Source: an uncultured Veillonella sp.
GTDB lineage: Bacteria > Bacillota > Negativicutes > Veillonellales > Veillonellaceae
Direction of reading: 5' to 3'
DNA: 7,686 nt
Assembly (NCBI GenBank): GCA_900550455.1
Contig: URSE01000051.1
Coordinates: forward strand, 1 to 7,686
Of this stretch, positions 1 through 5,596 are shown one piece after another. The stretch's first letter is position 1. Each line of letters opens with the position of its first letter. A model generated the notes under the pieces. That model was not told where the DNA came from, did not search any database, and saw nothing but the letters and a program-made list of their open reading frames with translations. The position numbers and the translations under genes are program-made.

Positions 1-110
1 CAGCCCCCTCCTTCGTCATATAACTTTTATAAACCAAGCCATAGTTTTAACCTATGGTTTGTTGGTTATGCCAATTCCCTATAAAGCTCTCATAAGGCCT
101 ATCTACTAGG
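1..110 (-). promoter_or_regulatory. Leader of a minus-strand gene starting beyond the left edge
   Basis: No gene is visible here. Read on the minus strand, a strong Shine-Dalgarno sequence (AAGGAGG, 7-13) lies right at the window edge, so a start codon is expected just outside. Upstream of it is an imperfect stem-loop: AACCAA (32-37) and CCATAG (39-44) pair with CTATGG (52-57) and TTGGTT (62-67), with small bulges and a 7-nt loop. It is not followed by a T-tract, so it does not look like a terminator of the preceding gene. A possible -35 box (TTGGCA, 69-74) has no convincing -10 partner. The unseen gene may be co-transcribed with the S-component-like gene. Confidence 0.45.
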
Positions 111-614
111 CTAACTCCTCATACGATGCATGAGAATAGCCGCCAATACAATTCCGGCAGTCCCTGTCACCAATTGTGGCCAACCCATAGAAAACAGGAG
201 AAGATTGGCCTTTGGACCGGATATATTAATGGTCGACAGGAGCCAACTAAAGCCTCCATAGAGGACTACAAGCCGCGAAAGAACAGCACAAAGAACCATG
301 AGTACCATAGACTTGCCTTGCCAAAAGCGGGCCCAGCAAGCATAGAGAGAAGATCCGAGACCTACTACTAGAATAGCTGGCAGAATAGGCAACATAATCC
401 CTTGCAAATAGGCCACCACCGGTGTCACCCAAGCAATAGTGAGACCGCTTTTAAGGCCAAAACGCCAGGTTGCTACAATGATGCAGGTGGATACAAGGGA
501 TCCAATAAGAAAGAGGGAAACTTGTGGCGGTATGGGAATAATCAAACGTAGGGATTGGACAAGTAAGGCTATAGCCAAAAGCATGGCAGTACCCGTTAAA
601 CTTCGAATAGGCAT
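111..614 (-). CDS. Small integral membrane protein, probable ECF transporter S component
   Basis: A 167-residue, almost wholly hydrophobic protein with about five predicted membrane segments. In ECF importers the S component binds a vitamin or metal and docks on a T component plus two ATPases. Evidence for that role: the right size, an A-x-x-x-A pattern in the first helix (A10, A14), which in known S components contacts EcfT, and a fold-like order of short helices with a proline-rich loop (residues 26-30, PIPP) and a TP pair in the third hydrophobic segment. I cannot name a substrate. The start at 614 is chosen because AGAGGA (622-627) sits 7 nt upstream; the in-frame ATG at 620 is only 1 nt from it. 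The CbiO-type ATPase at the other end of the window is a possible partner, but this is inference. It could instead be an unrelated small membrane protein. Confidence 0.6.
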   Translation of the reverse strand: MPIRSLTGTAMLLAIALLVQSLRLIIPIPPQVSLFLIGSLVSTCIIVATWRFGLKSGLTIAWVTPVVAYLQGIMLPILPAILVVGLGSSLYACWARFWQGKSMVLMVLCAVLSRLVVLYGGFSWLLSTINISGPKANLLLFSMGWPQLVTGTAGIVLAAILMHRMRS

Positions 615-664
615 ACACATATCCTCTAGGGTTAATTCGGATTAATACAAATAATAACACCCCT

Positions 665-670
665 ATTATA
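665..670 (-). promoter_or_regulatory. -10 box of the S-component-like gene
   Basis: A perfect TATAAT on the minus strand, about 50 nt upstream of the chosen start codon. No good -35 lies 16-18 bp upstream. It is only 4 bp from the -35 of the divergent tRNA promoter, so the two promoters overlap back to back. Between it and the gene lies a short dyad, TTAAT-TCGG-ATTAA (632-645). Confidence 0.5.
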
Positions 671-674
671 CACC

Positions 675-703
675 TAGGCAAAGCCTTAAACCTATGATAT
701 AAT
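675..703 (+). promoter_or_regulatory. Promoter of the tRNA-Gly gene
   Basis: The -10 box is a perfect TATAAT (698-703). The -35 box is TAGGCA (675-680, four of six consensus bases) with ideal 17-bp spacing. The -10 ends 10 nt before the mature tRNA 5' end, leaving a very short 5' leader for RNase P. Confidence 0.75.
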
Positions 704-713
704 ACCTTCATAC

Positions 714-787
714 GCGGGCGTAGTTCATTGGTAGAATGCGAGCTTCCCAAGCTTGAGAGGAGGGTTCGATTCCCTTCGCCCGCTCCA
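714..787 (+). tRNA. tRNA-Gly (anticodon CCC)
   Basis: A full cloverleaf can be drawn. The acceptor stem GCGGGCG (714-720) pairs with CGCCCGC (777-783), followed by discriminator T and an encoded CCA (785-787). The D stem is 723-726/734-737 and the anticodon stem 739-743/751-755. The 7-nt loop TTCCCAA holds anticodon CCC at 746-748. The T stem is 760-764/772-776 with loop TTCGATT. The variable loop is 4 nt. CCC reads GGG glycine codons; most bacteria that carry it also have GCC and TCC isoacceptors elsewhere. It is transcribed alone, between its own promoter and terminator. Confidence 0.96.
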
Positions 788-798
788 CACCAAATAGT

Positions 799-821
799 AG
801 CACCCTTAAGGGTGCTTTTTT
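799..821 (+). terminator. Intrinsic terminator of the tRNA gene
   Basis: AGCACCC pairs with GGGTGCT around a TTAA loop (806-809), and a six-T run ends the structure (816-821). It lies 12 nt after the CCA end, as expected for a single-tRNA transcript. Confidence 0.9.
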
Positions 822-830
822 ATACCTATT

Positions 831-865
831 AAAAAGCTCCCTCATCCTAGATGAGGGAGCTTTTA
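831..865. terminator. Bidirectional terminator between the tRNA and the carrier gene
   Basis: A perfect 14-bp stem, 832-845 with 851-864, has a 5-nt loop CCTAG. There are T runs on both strands (TTTT after the stem on plus, TTTTT on minus). It mainly serves the minus-strand anion carrier gene and backs up the tRNA terminator 10 nt away. Confidence 0.9.
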
Positions 866-909
866 TATCACACAAGGCCTGAGAATCCTTTCACAAGCCC
901 TTATGCATA

Positions 910-2364
910 TTAGTGAATCAATGGGAATACGAATTTAATCCAAGGCACGCCAACCACAATGAAAATAGCCATATAGATGACGCCGAAGATGAAACCAAGT
1001 TTCCAGAATTCAGCGGACTTAGTAAAGCCAGAGGCGAACCAAATTGGGCTATGACCTGTACCGTATGGTGTCAAGATACCCATAATCCCCATTGGAAGCA
1101 ATAAGTAGAGCATAGCTTGGGAAGCATCGATACCAGGTACTTGCAGGAGCAAGGTTGAGAAAAGGCCTGTCATAGCAGTTACATAAGCCGTACCAGATGC
1201 AAAGAAATAACGGAGAACAGCAAAGGCAATCATGAGACCAAATACGGCATACATTGGGTCCAAGGAAAGCAAGGAACCACCCGCAGATTTAGCCAACCAG
1301 TCCAGGAAGCCTACATTCTTAAGACCTGCTGCCATTGGCACCAAGGTACCAAACCAAGTCAATACGTTCCAAGCTGGTTTGTTAGCAAGGAAGTCGGCCC
1401 AAGCGATAACCTTAGCCAAAACCATAGCGATGATAACGATCAAGGCGGTGGTTGTTGGGTTAACCCCGAAGAAGGAAGACCCGATCCAGAGGATAAGTGC
1501 ACCTACTGAAATAAGAGCCATGGCGATTTCTTTACTGGTCATAGCACCCAACTTAGCGTATTCTTCCTTAGCCCATTCTGCGATTTCAGGAGAGCCCTTA
1601 ACTTCTGGTTTGCAGAAGACATAAGCCAAAATTGGGGTAATGATGAAGAGGATGATACCGACTGGCAAGAAGGCTAGGAACCAGGAGGTCCAGTCTACCG
1701 TTGCTACCCCAGACTTAGCAGCCAACTCTACAGCCAATGGGTTTGGCGCTTGGCCAGTAAGGAAGATAGAGGAAGATACACAGGTTACTGCAAGCGATAC
1801 CCAATTGAGGTAGGAACCAATCTTGCGAGGATTCTTATCAGGGTAGGAATCAAACATAGGACCGATACTAGCAACGATTGGATAGATAGTACCACCAGAA
1901 CGAGCTGCATTGGATGGGATGAATGGTGCCAAAATCAAATCGGTAATAGCAATGGCATAGCCTAAGCCCAAAGAAGATTTGCCCAACTTTTTAACCAAGA
2001 AAAGGGCAATCCGTTGGCCCAAGCCAGAGTTCTTGTAACCGATACCAATCATAAATGCAGCGAAAATTAACCATACAATGGCATTGTTAAAACCGGACAA
2101 GCCCCAGCTAATAGCATTAGCGGAAGTAACCATACCGGTCACCTTATCTGGTGTAGGTCCTACACGGAAGAGAACCGCCACAGTAATAGCAATTAACCCA
2201 ATAAAGGCTGAAGGCAATGGCTCGAGAATCAAGCCGACTACGAGACCAGCAAAAATGGAAACATAGATCCATGCGCCGGCGGATAAGCCTGCTGGTGCAC
2301 CGATAAGCCATACAATGATAGCTACAATGAGCGGTGCCCAGAGTTTCCAATTAAAGTTTTTCAT
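910..2364 (-). CDS. DASS (SLC13/CitT-type) di/tricarboxylate transporter
   Basis: A 484-residue polytopic inner-membrane carrier of the divalent anion:Na+ symporter family, usual length 450-500. The two substrate/sodium-binding hairpin motifs of the family are visible in the variant forms of the CitT/plant DiT branch: PSNAARSGG (150-158) in the first half and FASGTAYVTA (388-397) in the second. Each half continues with a conserved stretch, TGQAPNPLAVELA (203-215) and LTPYGTGHSP (431-440). This branch carries or exchanges dicarboxylates or citrate (2-oxoglutarate, malate, succinate, tartrate); the exact substrate cannot be read here. The start is ATG 2364, with AAGGAG (2372-2377) 7 nt upstream, not the in-frame ATG at 2388. 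It stands alone, divergent from alr, with its own terminator. No metabolic enzyme sits beside it to suggest the substrate. Confidence 0.92.
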   Translation of the reverse strand: MKNFNWKLWAPLIVAIIVWLIGAPAGLSAGAWIYVSIFAGLVVGLILEPLPSAFIGLIAITVAVLFRVGPTPDKVTGMVTSANAISWGLSGFNNAIVWLIFAAFMIGIGYKNSGLGQRIALFLVKKLGKSSLGLGYAIAITDLILAPFIPSNAARSGGTIYPIVASIGPMFDSYPDKNPRKIGSYLNWVSLAVTCVSSSIFLTGQAPNPLAVELAAKSGVATVDWTSWFLAFLPVGIILFIITPILAYVFCKPEVKGSPEIAEWAKEEYAKLGAMTSKEIAMALISVGALILWIGSSFFGVNPTTTALIVIIAMVLAKVIAWADFLANKPAWNVLTWFGTLVPMAAGLKNVGFLDWLAKSAGGSLLSLDPMYAVFGLMIAFAVLRYFFASGTAYVTAMTGLFSTLLLQVPGIDASQAMLYLLLPMGIMGILTPYGTGHSPIWFASGFTKSAEFWKLGFIFGVIYMAIFIVVGVPWIKFVFPLIH

Positions 2365-2409
2365 AACGAAACTCCTTACTACACACAATATATAATTTAC
2401 TACTAGATT

Positions 2410-2438
2410 ATTATAACTATCTAAGCCTACTGATTAAA
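2410..2438 (-). promoter_or_regulatory. Putative promoter of the carrier gene
   Basis: TATAAT on the minus strand (2410-2415) with a weak -35, TTTAAT (2433-2438, three of six), at 17 bp. The poor -35 and the dyad immediately upstream (2442-2463) suggest an activator-dependent promoter. A second AT-rich stretch near 2388-2397 is a less likely alternative. Confidence 0.45.
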
Positions 2439-2441
2439 GCT

Positions 2442-2463
2442 TTATGCACATATTTCTGCATAA
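2442..2463. promoter_or_regulatory. Operator-like inverted repeat upstream of the carrier gene
   Basis: A perfect 7-8-7 dyad, TTATGCA-N8-TGCATAA, abuts the -35 region of the carrier promoter. The size (22 bp, two turns) fits a dimeric regulator of the CRP, LysR or GntR type. No regulator gene is in the window. Confidence 0.5.
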
Positions 2464-2481
2464 TTACTCTATGATTCTTAT

Positions 2482-2495
2482 TTATAGGCCTATAA
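2482..2495. promoter_or_regulatory. Perfect 14-bp palindrome in the carrier/alr intergenic region
   Basis: TTATAGGCCTATAA is a perfect palindrome between the two divergent genes, about 70 bp upstream of the carrier's -10 box and about 85 bp upstream of the alr -10 box. It could be a second regulator site. Its core is AGGCCT, a word that recurs throughout the window. Confidence 0.35.
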
Positions 2496-2555
2496 CAATA
2501 GTGATACTTAATGAATAAGAGATCTCACATTTTAAGTCGTTGTATAAATAAATTC

Positions 2556-2584
2556 TTAATTTCCCCTCCTAAAAGGAGTATAAT
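2556..2584 (+). promoter_or_regulatory. Putative promoter of alr
   Basis: A perfect TATAAT (2579-2584) lies 54 nt before the alr start. The -35 at 17 bp is poor (TTAATT, 2556-2561). The spacer contains a small dyad, CTCCT-AAA-AGGAG (2566-2578). Confidence 0.5.
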
Positions 2585-2638
2585 CTATACAGAATTGCCA
2601 TAAAGGCAAATCCTTAGTTAGCTTTAGGAGGCCTGGTC

Positions 2639-3751
2639 ATGAGACCAACCTATTTAGAAATTGATACACAACTCATCCGAGAAAATTTAAGAAAAATAAA
2701 GGATGCCCTACCTGAATGGTCCACTTCCACGGCGGTCATCAAGGCTAATGGCTACGGCCATGGCTCTGTCATCATGGGGCGAATTGCCGTAGAAGAAGGT
2801 TATGAATCCCTGGCAGTGGCCATTCCTGAAGAGGCCCAACCCCTCCGCAATGCAGGCATCATGGTCCCCATCTACCTCTTAGGCCTGACTCGGCCCCAAT
2901 CCTTCGAACTCATTGCCGACACCAACACCATCCCCGCAGTTGATGACTCGACTGACTTTGATAGTCTTAACGAGTGTGCCAAGCGCCATGGCATGACCAT
3001 ACCAGTCTGCATCGCCGTCGATACAGGCATGCACCGGATTGGCATTCAACCAAAGGAGGCCTGTGCCTTTATAGAAGAGATAGAAGCCTATTCAAACCTC
3101 AAGGTAGACGGGTTCTTCTCCCACATGGCTAATGCTGATGCAGCCGATCAAAGCCATGCCCATGACCAAGCAGCTAGCTTTGGAGCCATGGTCGAGGCTG
3201 TTAAGGCCTTCCGTCCTGACCAGGACTACCGTTTCTCCTTTGCCAACTCCGCTGGTCTTTTGGCCATCAAGGACTCCCTCTATACAGATGCTCGCCCTGG
3301 TATCATCCAATATGGCATCATGCCATCCATGGATGTACCTAACCGCCTAGGCCTCAAGCCGGTCCTTTCCCTTCACTCAGAGGTAGTTCACGTGCAACAT
3401 TTGGAAAAAGGCCAAGGGATTGGTTATGGATCTACCTATGTAACCACAGGGCCAACCACAGTAGCCACTATCCCTATGGGCTACGCCGATGGCTACCCCC
3501 GGTCCCTCTCCAACCGTGGGGCTGTACTCATCAAGGGCGTCCGTTGCCCTGTAGTGGGCCGGGTCTGCATGGACCAATTTATGGTTATGGTACCACAAGG
3601 CGTAGAGATAGCCGTAGGCGATCCTGTAGTTCTCCTAGGTCAACAGGGACACGAATCCATTACAGCCCTAGAAATTGCGGCCTTAGCTAACACCATCCCT
3701 TACGAGATTTTCTGCGGTTTCTCAGAGCGAGTTCCTCGGGTCTACAAGTAG
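2639..3751 (+). CDS. alr: Alanine racemase
   Basis: Cytoplasmic PLP enzyme that interconverts L- and D-alanine to supply D-Ala for peptidoglycan. At 370 residues it is the normal length, with an N-terminal TIM barrel and a C-terminal beta domain. Visible signatures: the N-terminal RPTYLEID; the PLP-binding lysine K35 in VIKANGYGHG; DTGMHRIG (128-135); the PLP-contacting R219 in ARPGIIQYG; the second catalytic base Y263 in GIGYGSTY; GYADGYPR (281-288); and CMDQ (310-313). The start is ATG 2639, with AGGAGG (2626-2631) 7 nt upstream. One departure stands out: the lysine that is carbamylated in Geobacillus alanine racemase (the K of KVDTGM) is Ala126 here. It is a single-gene unit, and all other key residues are intact, so I call it alanine racemase with high confidence; activity on other amino acids cannot be excluded. 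Confidence 0.96.
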   Translation: MRPTYLEIDTQLIRENLRKIKDALPEWSTSTAVIKANGYGHGSVIMGRIAVEEGYESLAVAIPEEAQPLRNAGIMVPIYLLGLTRPQSFELIADTNTIPAVDDSTDFDSLNECAKRHGMTIPVCIAVDTGMHRIGIQPKEACAFIEEIEAYSNLKVDGFFSHMANADAADQSHAHDQAASFGAMVEAVKAFRPDQDYRFSFANSAGLLAIKDSLYTDARPGIIQYGIMPSMDVPNRLGLKPVLSLHSEVVHVQHLEKGQGIGYGSTYVTTGPTTVATIPMGYADGYPRSLSNRGAVLIKGVRCPVVGRVCMDQFMVMVPQGVEIAVGDPVVLLGQQGHESITALEIAALANTIPYEIFCGFSERVPRVYK

Positions 3752-3779
3752 GCAAAAAGATTTAAATAGTAATTAATAA

Positions 3780-3819
3780 GGAAGGCCCCTGTCCTTCTAC
3801 CGCTCGACAGGGGCCTTCC
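3780..3819. repeat. GC-rich inverted repeat downstream of alr
   Basis: A perfect 14-bp inverted repeat (3780-3793 with 3806-3819, core AAGGCCCCTGTC) has a 12-nt loop. No T-tract follows on either strand, so it is not a standard intrinsic terminator. It lies 28 nt after the alr stop and 16 bp before the genuine terminator. It may stabilise the alr 3' end or help stop transcription in the convergent space. Confidence 0.7.
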
Positions 3820-3835
3820 TCGGCTAGATGCAAAC

Positions 3836-3863
3836 AAAAAAGGATGCCTTAGCATCCTTTTTT
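3836..3863. terminator. Bidirectional terminator between alr and the cation-efflux gene
   Basis: AAAAAAGGATGC pairs with GCATCCTTTTTT around a CTTA loop (3848-3851), giving six-T runs on both strands. It serves the two convergent genes. Confidence 0.93.
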
Positions 3864-3899
3864 ATATCTATATGCAATTAGCAATCTGCAACTAACTAT

Positions 3900-4853
3900 T
3901 TATGGCTCATCTACCTGCTCCTCTTCGTCTAAGGTGTAGTCCCGGGCCATCCACTTACGAGTAGCCGTAAAGGTAATGGTAACCCATTTTTCATTGGCAT
4001 GCCCTCCGATAGCATCATCAATTTCATTGCGAATCTGATCGAAGGCTGTTACCGTTTGCGCTGGGAAATCTTCATCGATGAGGATGTCGATTTCTACAAT
4101 CTTAACGTTGCCATAAGCCTGTACAGAGGTGACATAGTCTAGGAAGTGGTAACGCTTCATGAAGTCATCCATGATGTACTGGATCCGATTATGATAGGCA
4201 AGGGGCGCTACCCCCAATATTTGCTTAAGAGAGGGAATCAAAATTCTAAAGGACGATGGCATCATCTGCAAGGATAAGGCTATAAGAACCAGGGGGTCTA
4301 CATAAATAGCATAGGCGGCCCAAGGAGATGCTTTCAGAAGAAGGGCTATGATAAAGGAAATAAGGATGGCTGCCTCTAGGCGCACATCGATGGTCCAGGA
4401 GATGTTATCAAACTTAACCAGGTTAGACTTGAGCCGTTTGTTGATGCGGCGTACATAAAGGATGTAAATTAAGTCGGCCACGGTGAAGAAAATTGCATAG
4501 GCGATAGCTAAATCAATTTTGACAGCCCGCCCTCCTGCTAAGAGATCAGTAATCCCAGAAGCTAGCGCATAGATGACGATGAGAAGGGTAAAAGACCCTT
4601 CCATGATGAGGACCAGAGGCTCAAACTGCCAGTAACCAAACTGGAAACGCTTGGAGGTTTCATTAGCGACTAGCTTGGAGGTACCAATCATCATGAGCTT
4701 AATAATAACCCCTATAAAGGCAGTTACCCCATCCAAAAGGATGGCAGACGAGCCAGAGACAATCCCCATAATAGTTCCTGCTACCGCCAGCAAACCCATA
4801 AGACCGGCAGATTGCATGAGCAAGCGCTGTTCTATAATTTTTTTATCTAGCAT
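3900..4853 (-). CDS. Cation diffusion facilitator (CDF)-like membrane protein
   Basis: A 317-residue membrane protein with about six hydrophobic segments in the first 210 residues and a soluble C-terminal domain (about 215-317) ending in an acidic tail. CDF proteins export divalent metals by proton exchange. Supporting features: SSAILLDG (35-42) in the second segment, FGYWQFEPL (72-80) where CDFs have a conserved Y-G-H-x-K-x-E stretch, YVDP (184-187) in the last segment, and the overall layout. It resembles the divergent CDF branch annotated as predicted Co/Zn/Cd transporters. The usual intramembrane site is incomplete: D41 is followed by A45 instead of D/H, and S152 replaces the usual H/D before D156. 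The start is ATG 4853, with AAAGGAGGG (4858-4866) 4-5 nt upstream, not the in-frame ATG at 4910, which lies inside the leader hairpin. Metal specificity is unknown, and a non-metal role is possible. Confidence 0.8.
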   Translation of the reverse strand: MLDKKIIEQRLLMQSAGLMGLLAVAGTIMGIVSGSSAILLDGVTAFIGVIIKLMMIGTSKLVANETSKRFQFGYWQFEPLVLIMEGSFTLLIVIYALASGITDLLAGGRAVKIDLAIAYAIFFTVADLIYILYVRRINKRLKSNLVKFDNISWTIDVRLEAAILISFIIALLLKASPWAAYAIYVDPLVLIALSLQMMPSSFRILIPSLKQILGVAPLAYHNRIQYIMDDFMKRYHFLDYVTSVQAYGNVKIVEIDILIDEDFPAQTVTAFDQIRNEIDDAIGGHANEKWVTITFTATRKWMARDYTLDEEEQVDEP

Positions 4854-4881
4854 GTGGCCCTCCTTTACTGATTTAGACAAA

Positions 4882-4936
4882 ATACCACTCCCAGGGGAAA
4901 TTATGACCAAGGATGCCCTTGATCTGGGAGTGGTAT
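4882..4936 (-). promoter_or_regulatory. Structured 5' leader hairpin of the CDF-like gene
   Basis: On the minus strand a perfect 13-bp stem, ATACCACTCCCAG (4936-4924) with CTGGGAGTGGTAT (4894-4882), encloses a 29-nt loop. The loop holds a second hairpin, CAAGG-GCAT-CCTTG (4921-4908). TTTTGTCT follows the stem, and the SD begins 15 nt later. It could be a cis-acting leader element, an attenuator, or a distal terminator for ridA read-through. It does not fit the metal riboswitch consensus patterns I can recall. Confidence 0.55.
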
Positions 4937-4944
4937 CTCTATAA

Positions 4945-4973
4945 GCATAACAAAAATCGAGGCACTAGTCAGC
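4945..4973 (-). promoter_or_regulatory. Putative promoter of the CDF-like gene
   Basis: On the minus strand CTGACT (-35, four of six) and TATGCT (-10, four of six) are 17 bp apart. TGT directly precedes the -10 box, making an extended -10. The expected transcript would start near 4938-4941, almost exactly at the first base of the leader hairpin. Confidence 0.5.
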
Positions 4974-5000
4974 ACCATCATTCTCATTATCTATCAATTA

Positions 5001-5040
5001 CCCTAGAAGGAATGACTCCTAGGGCTTACTTAAGAGCCCT
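5001..5040. repeat. Two overlapping inverted repeats downstream of ridA
   Basis: CCCTAG (5001-5006) can pair with CTAGGG (5019-5024). AGGGCT (5021-5026) can pair with AGCCCT (5035-5040). The shared bases 5021-5024 make the two stems mutually exclusive. Neither has a T-tract. They begin 21 nt after the ridA stop codon on the minus strand. Confidence 0.45.
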
Positions 5041-5060
5041 CTTCATTCATAGGATACTGA

Positions 5061-5435
5061 CTATTTAACTTCAGCGATAGCTTCTACTTCTACCAAGAGA
5101 CCCAAGGGAAGATCCTTCACAGCAAAGCAAGAGCGGGCTGGTTTTCCGGTCATGTACTTGCCATAGATTTCATTAAAGGCTGCGAAGTCTTCAATATTAG
5201 CTAGGAAGCATGTTGTCTTTACAACCCCTTCAAAATTGGTCCCTGCCTCAGACAAGATGGCACCCAAGTTCTTCATCACTTGTTCTGTTTGTTCTTGTAT
5301 ACCTCCTTCTACAGGTTTGCCTGTAGCTGGATTGAGGCCTACTTGTCCTGATAAAAACACAAGGTTTCCCGCAGCCTTAGCTTGTGAGTATGGCCCTACC
5401 GCGGCAGGTGCCTTATCAGTGTGAATGGTTTTCAT
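5061..5435 (-). CDS. ridA: RidA family reactive imine/enamine deaminase
   Basis: A 124-residue cytoplasmic protein of the RidA/YjgF/UK114 family, which forms trimers and hydrolyses 2-aminoacrylate and related imines released by PLP enzymes. The length is typical. Family signatures present: APAAVGPYSQA (9-19, with the active-site Tyr16), LSGQVGLNPATG (28-39), the helix 51-64, TTCFLANIEDFAAFNEIY (74-91), and PARSCFAVKDLPLG (99-112), with the substrate-carboxylate arginine R101 and C103. VEVEAIA near the C terminus supplies the conserved glutamate. AGGGAGG (5444-5450) lies 8 nt before ATG 5435. It is in the same direction as the CDF-like gene, but the 207-bp gap with its own promoter-like site suggests separate transcription. 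I see no strong promoter upstream. Confidence 0.95.
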   Translation of the reverse strand: MKTIHTDKAPAAVGPYSQAKAAGNLVFLSGQVGLNPATGKPVEGGIQEQTEQVMKNLGAILSEAGTNFEGVVKTTCFLANIEDFAAFNEIYGKYMTGKPARSCFAVKDLPLGLLVEVEAIAEVK

Positions 5436-5522
5436 AAATCTTACCTCCCTAAAAAATCAGTCATATAATTTAGTCTAACATATGGCCGTACCCCCCACAA
5501 GCAAAGCCTCTTCTAAGTCTCA

Positions 5523-5551
5523 TTGACATTTCCATTCATTCTCACTACACT
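5523..5551 (+). promoter_or_regulatory. Promoter of the DUF805 gene
   Basis: A perfect TTGACA (5523-5528) is followed at 17 bp by TACACT (5546-5551, four of six). This is the only perfect -35 I found in the window. The predicted 5' leader is about 40 nt and ends in AAAGGAG (5585-5591), 5 nt before the start codon. Confidence 0.75.
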
Positions 5552-5596
5552 ATATAGAAACCTATATAAATAAAGTAACTGTATAAAGGAGTCATC

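Noticed and set aside
97..111. GCCTA-TCTAC-TAGGC hairpin at the end of the S-component-like gene
   Set aside because: It has five pairs only, overlaps the stop codon and has no T-tract, so it is not a credible terminator.
126..371. An 81-codon plus-strand open frame at the left end
   Set aside because: It has no SD and a composition unlike a real protein, and it lies opposite the hydrophobic S-component-like frame.
615..620. ATG at 620 as start of the S-component-like gene
   Set aside because: Only one base separates it from the AGAGGA motif, too close for initiation. ATG 614 has normal spacing.
1232..1624. A 130-codon plus-strand open frame opposite the carrier gene
   Set aside because: It is an antisense shadow: no SD, no membrane or domain pattern, and the opposite frame is a convincing DASS protein throughout.
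2365..2388. Longer N terminus for the carrier, starting at 2388
   Set aside because: The eight extra codons run through the Shine-Dalgarno sequence AAGGAG that serves ATG 2364, and the ATG at 2388 has no SD.
2519..2526. Palindrome GAGATCTC
   Set aside because: It is eight bases only, has no flanking symmetry and does not sit in a clear promoter position.
4854..4910. Longer N terminus for the CDF-like protein, starting at 4910
   Set aside because: That ATG lies in the leader hairpin loop without an SD. The frame then reads through a strong SD placed for ATG 4853.
4882..4990. A fluoride, yybP-ykoY or NiCo riboswitch upstream of the CDF-like gene
   Set aside because: A GATGGTG-like string on the minus strand near 4970-4980 recalls the fluoride class, but the rest of the motif and its pairing are missing and it lies upstream of the predicted transcription start. 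The conserved bases of the Mn and NiCo classes are also not found.
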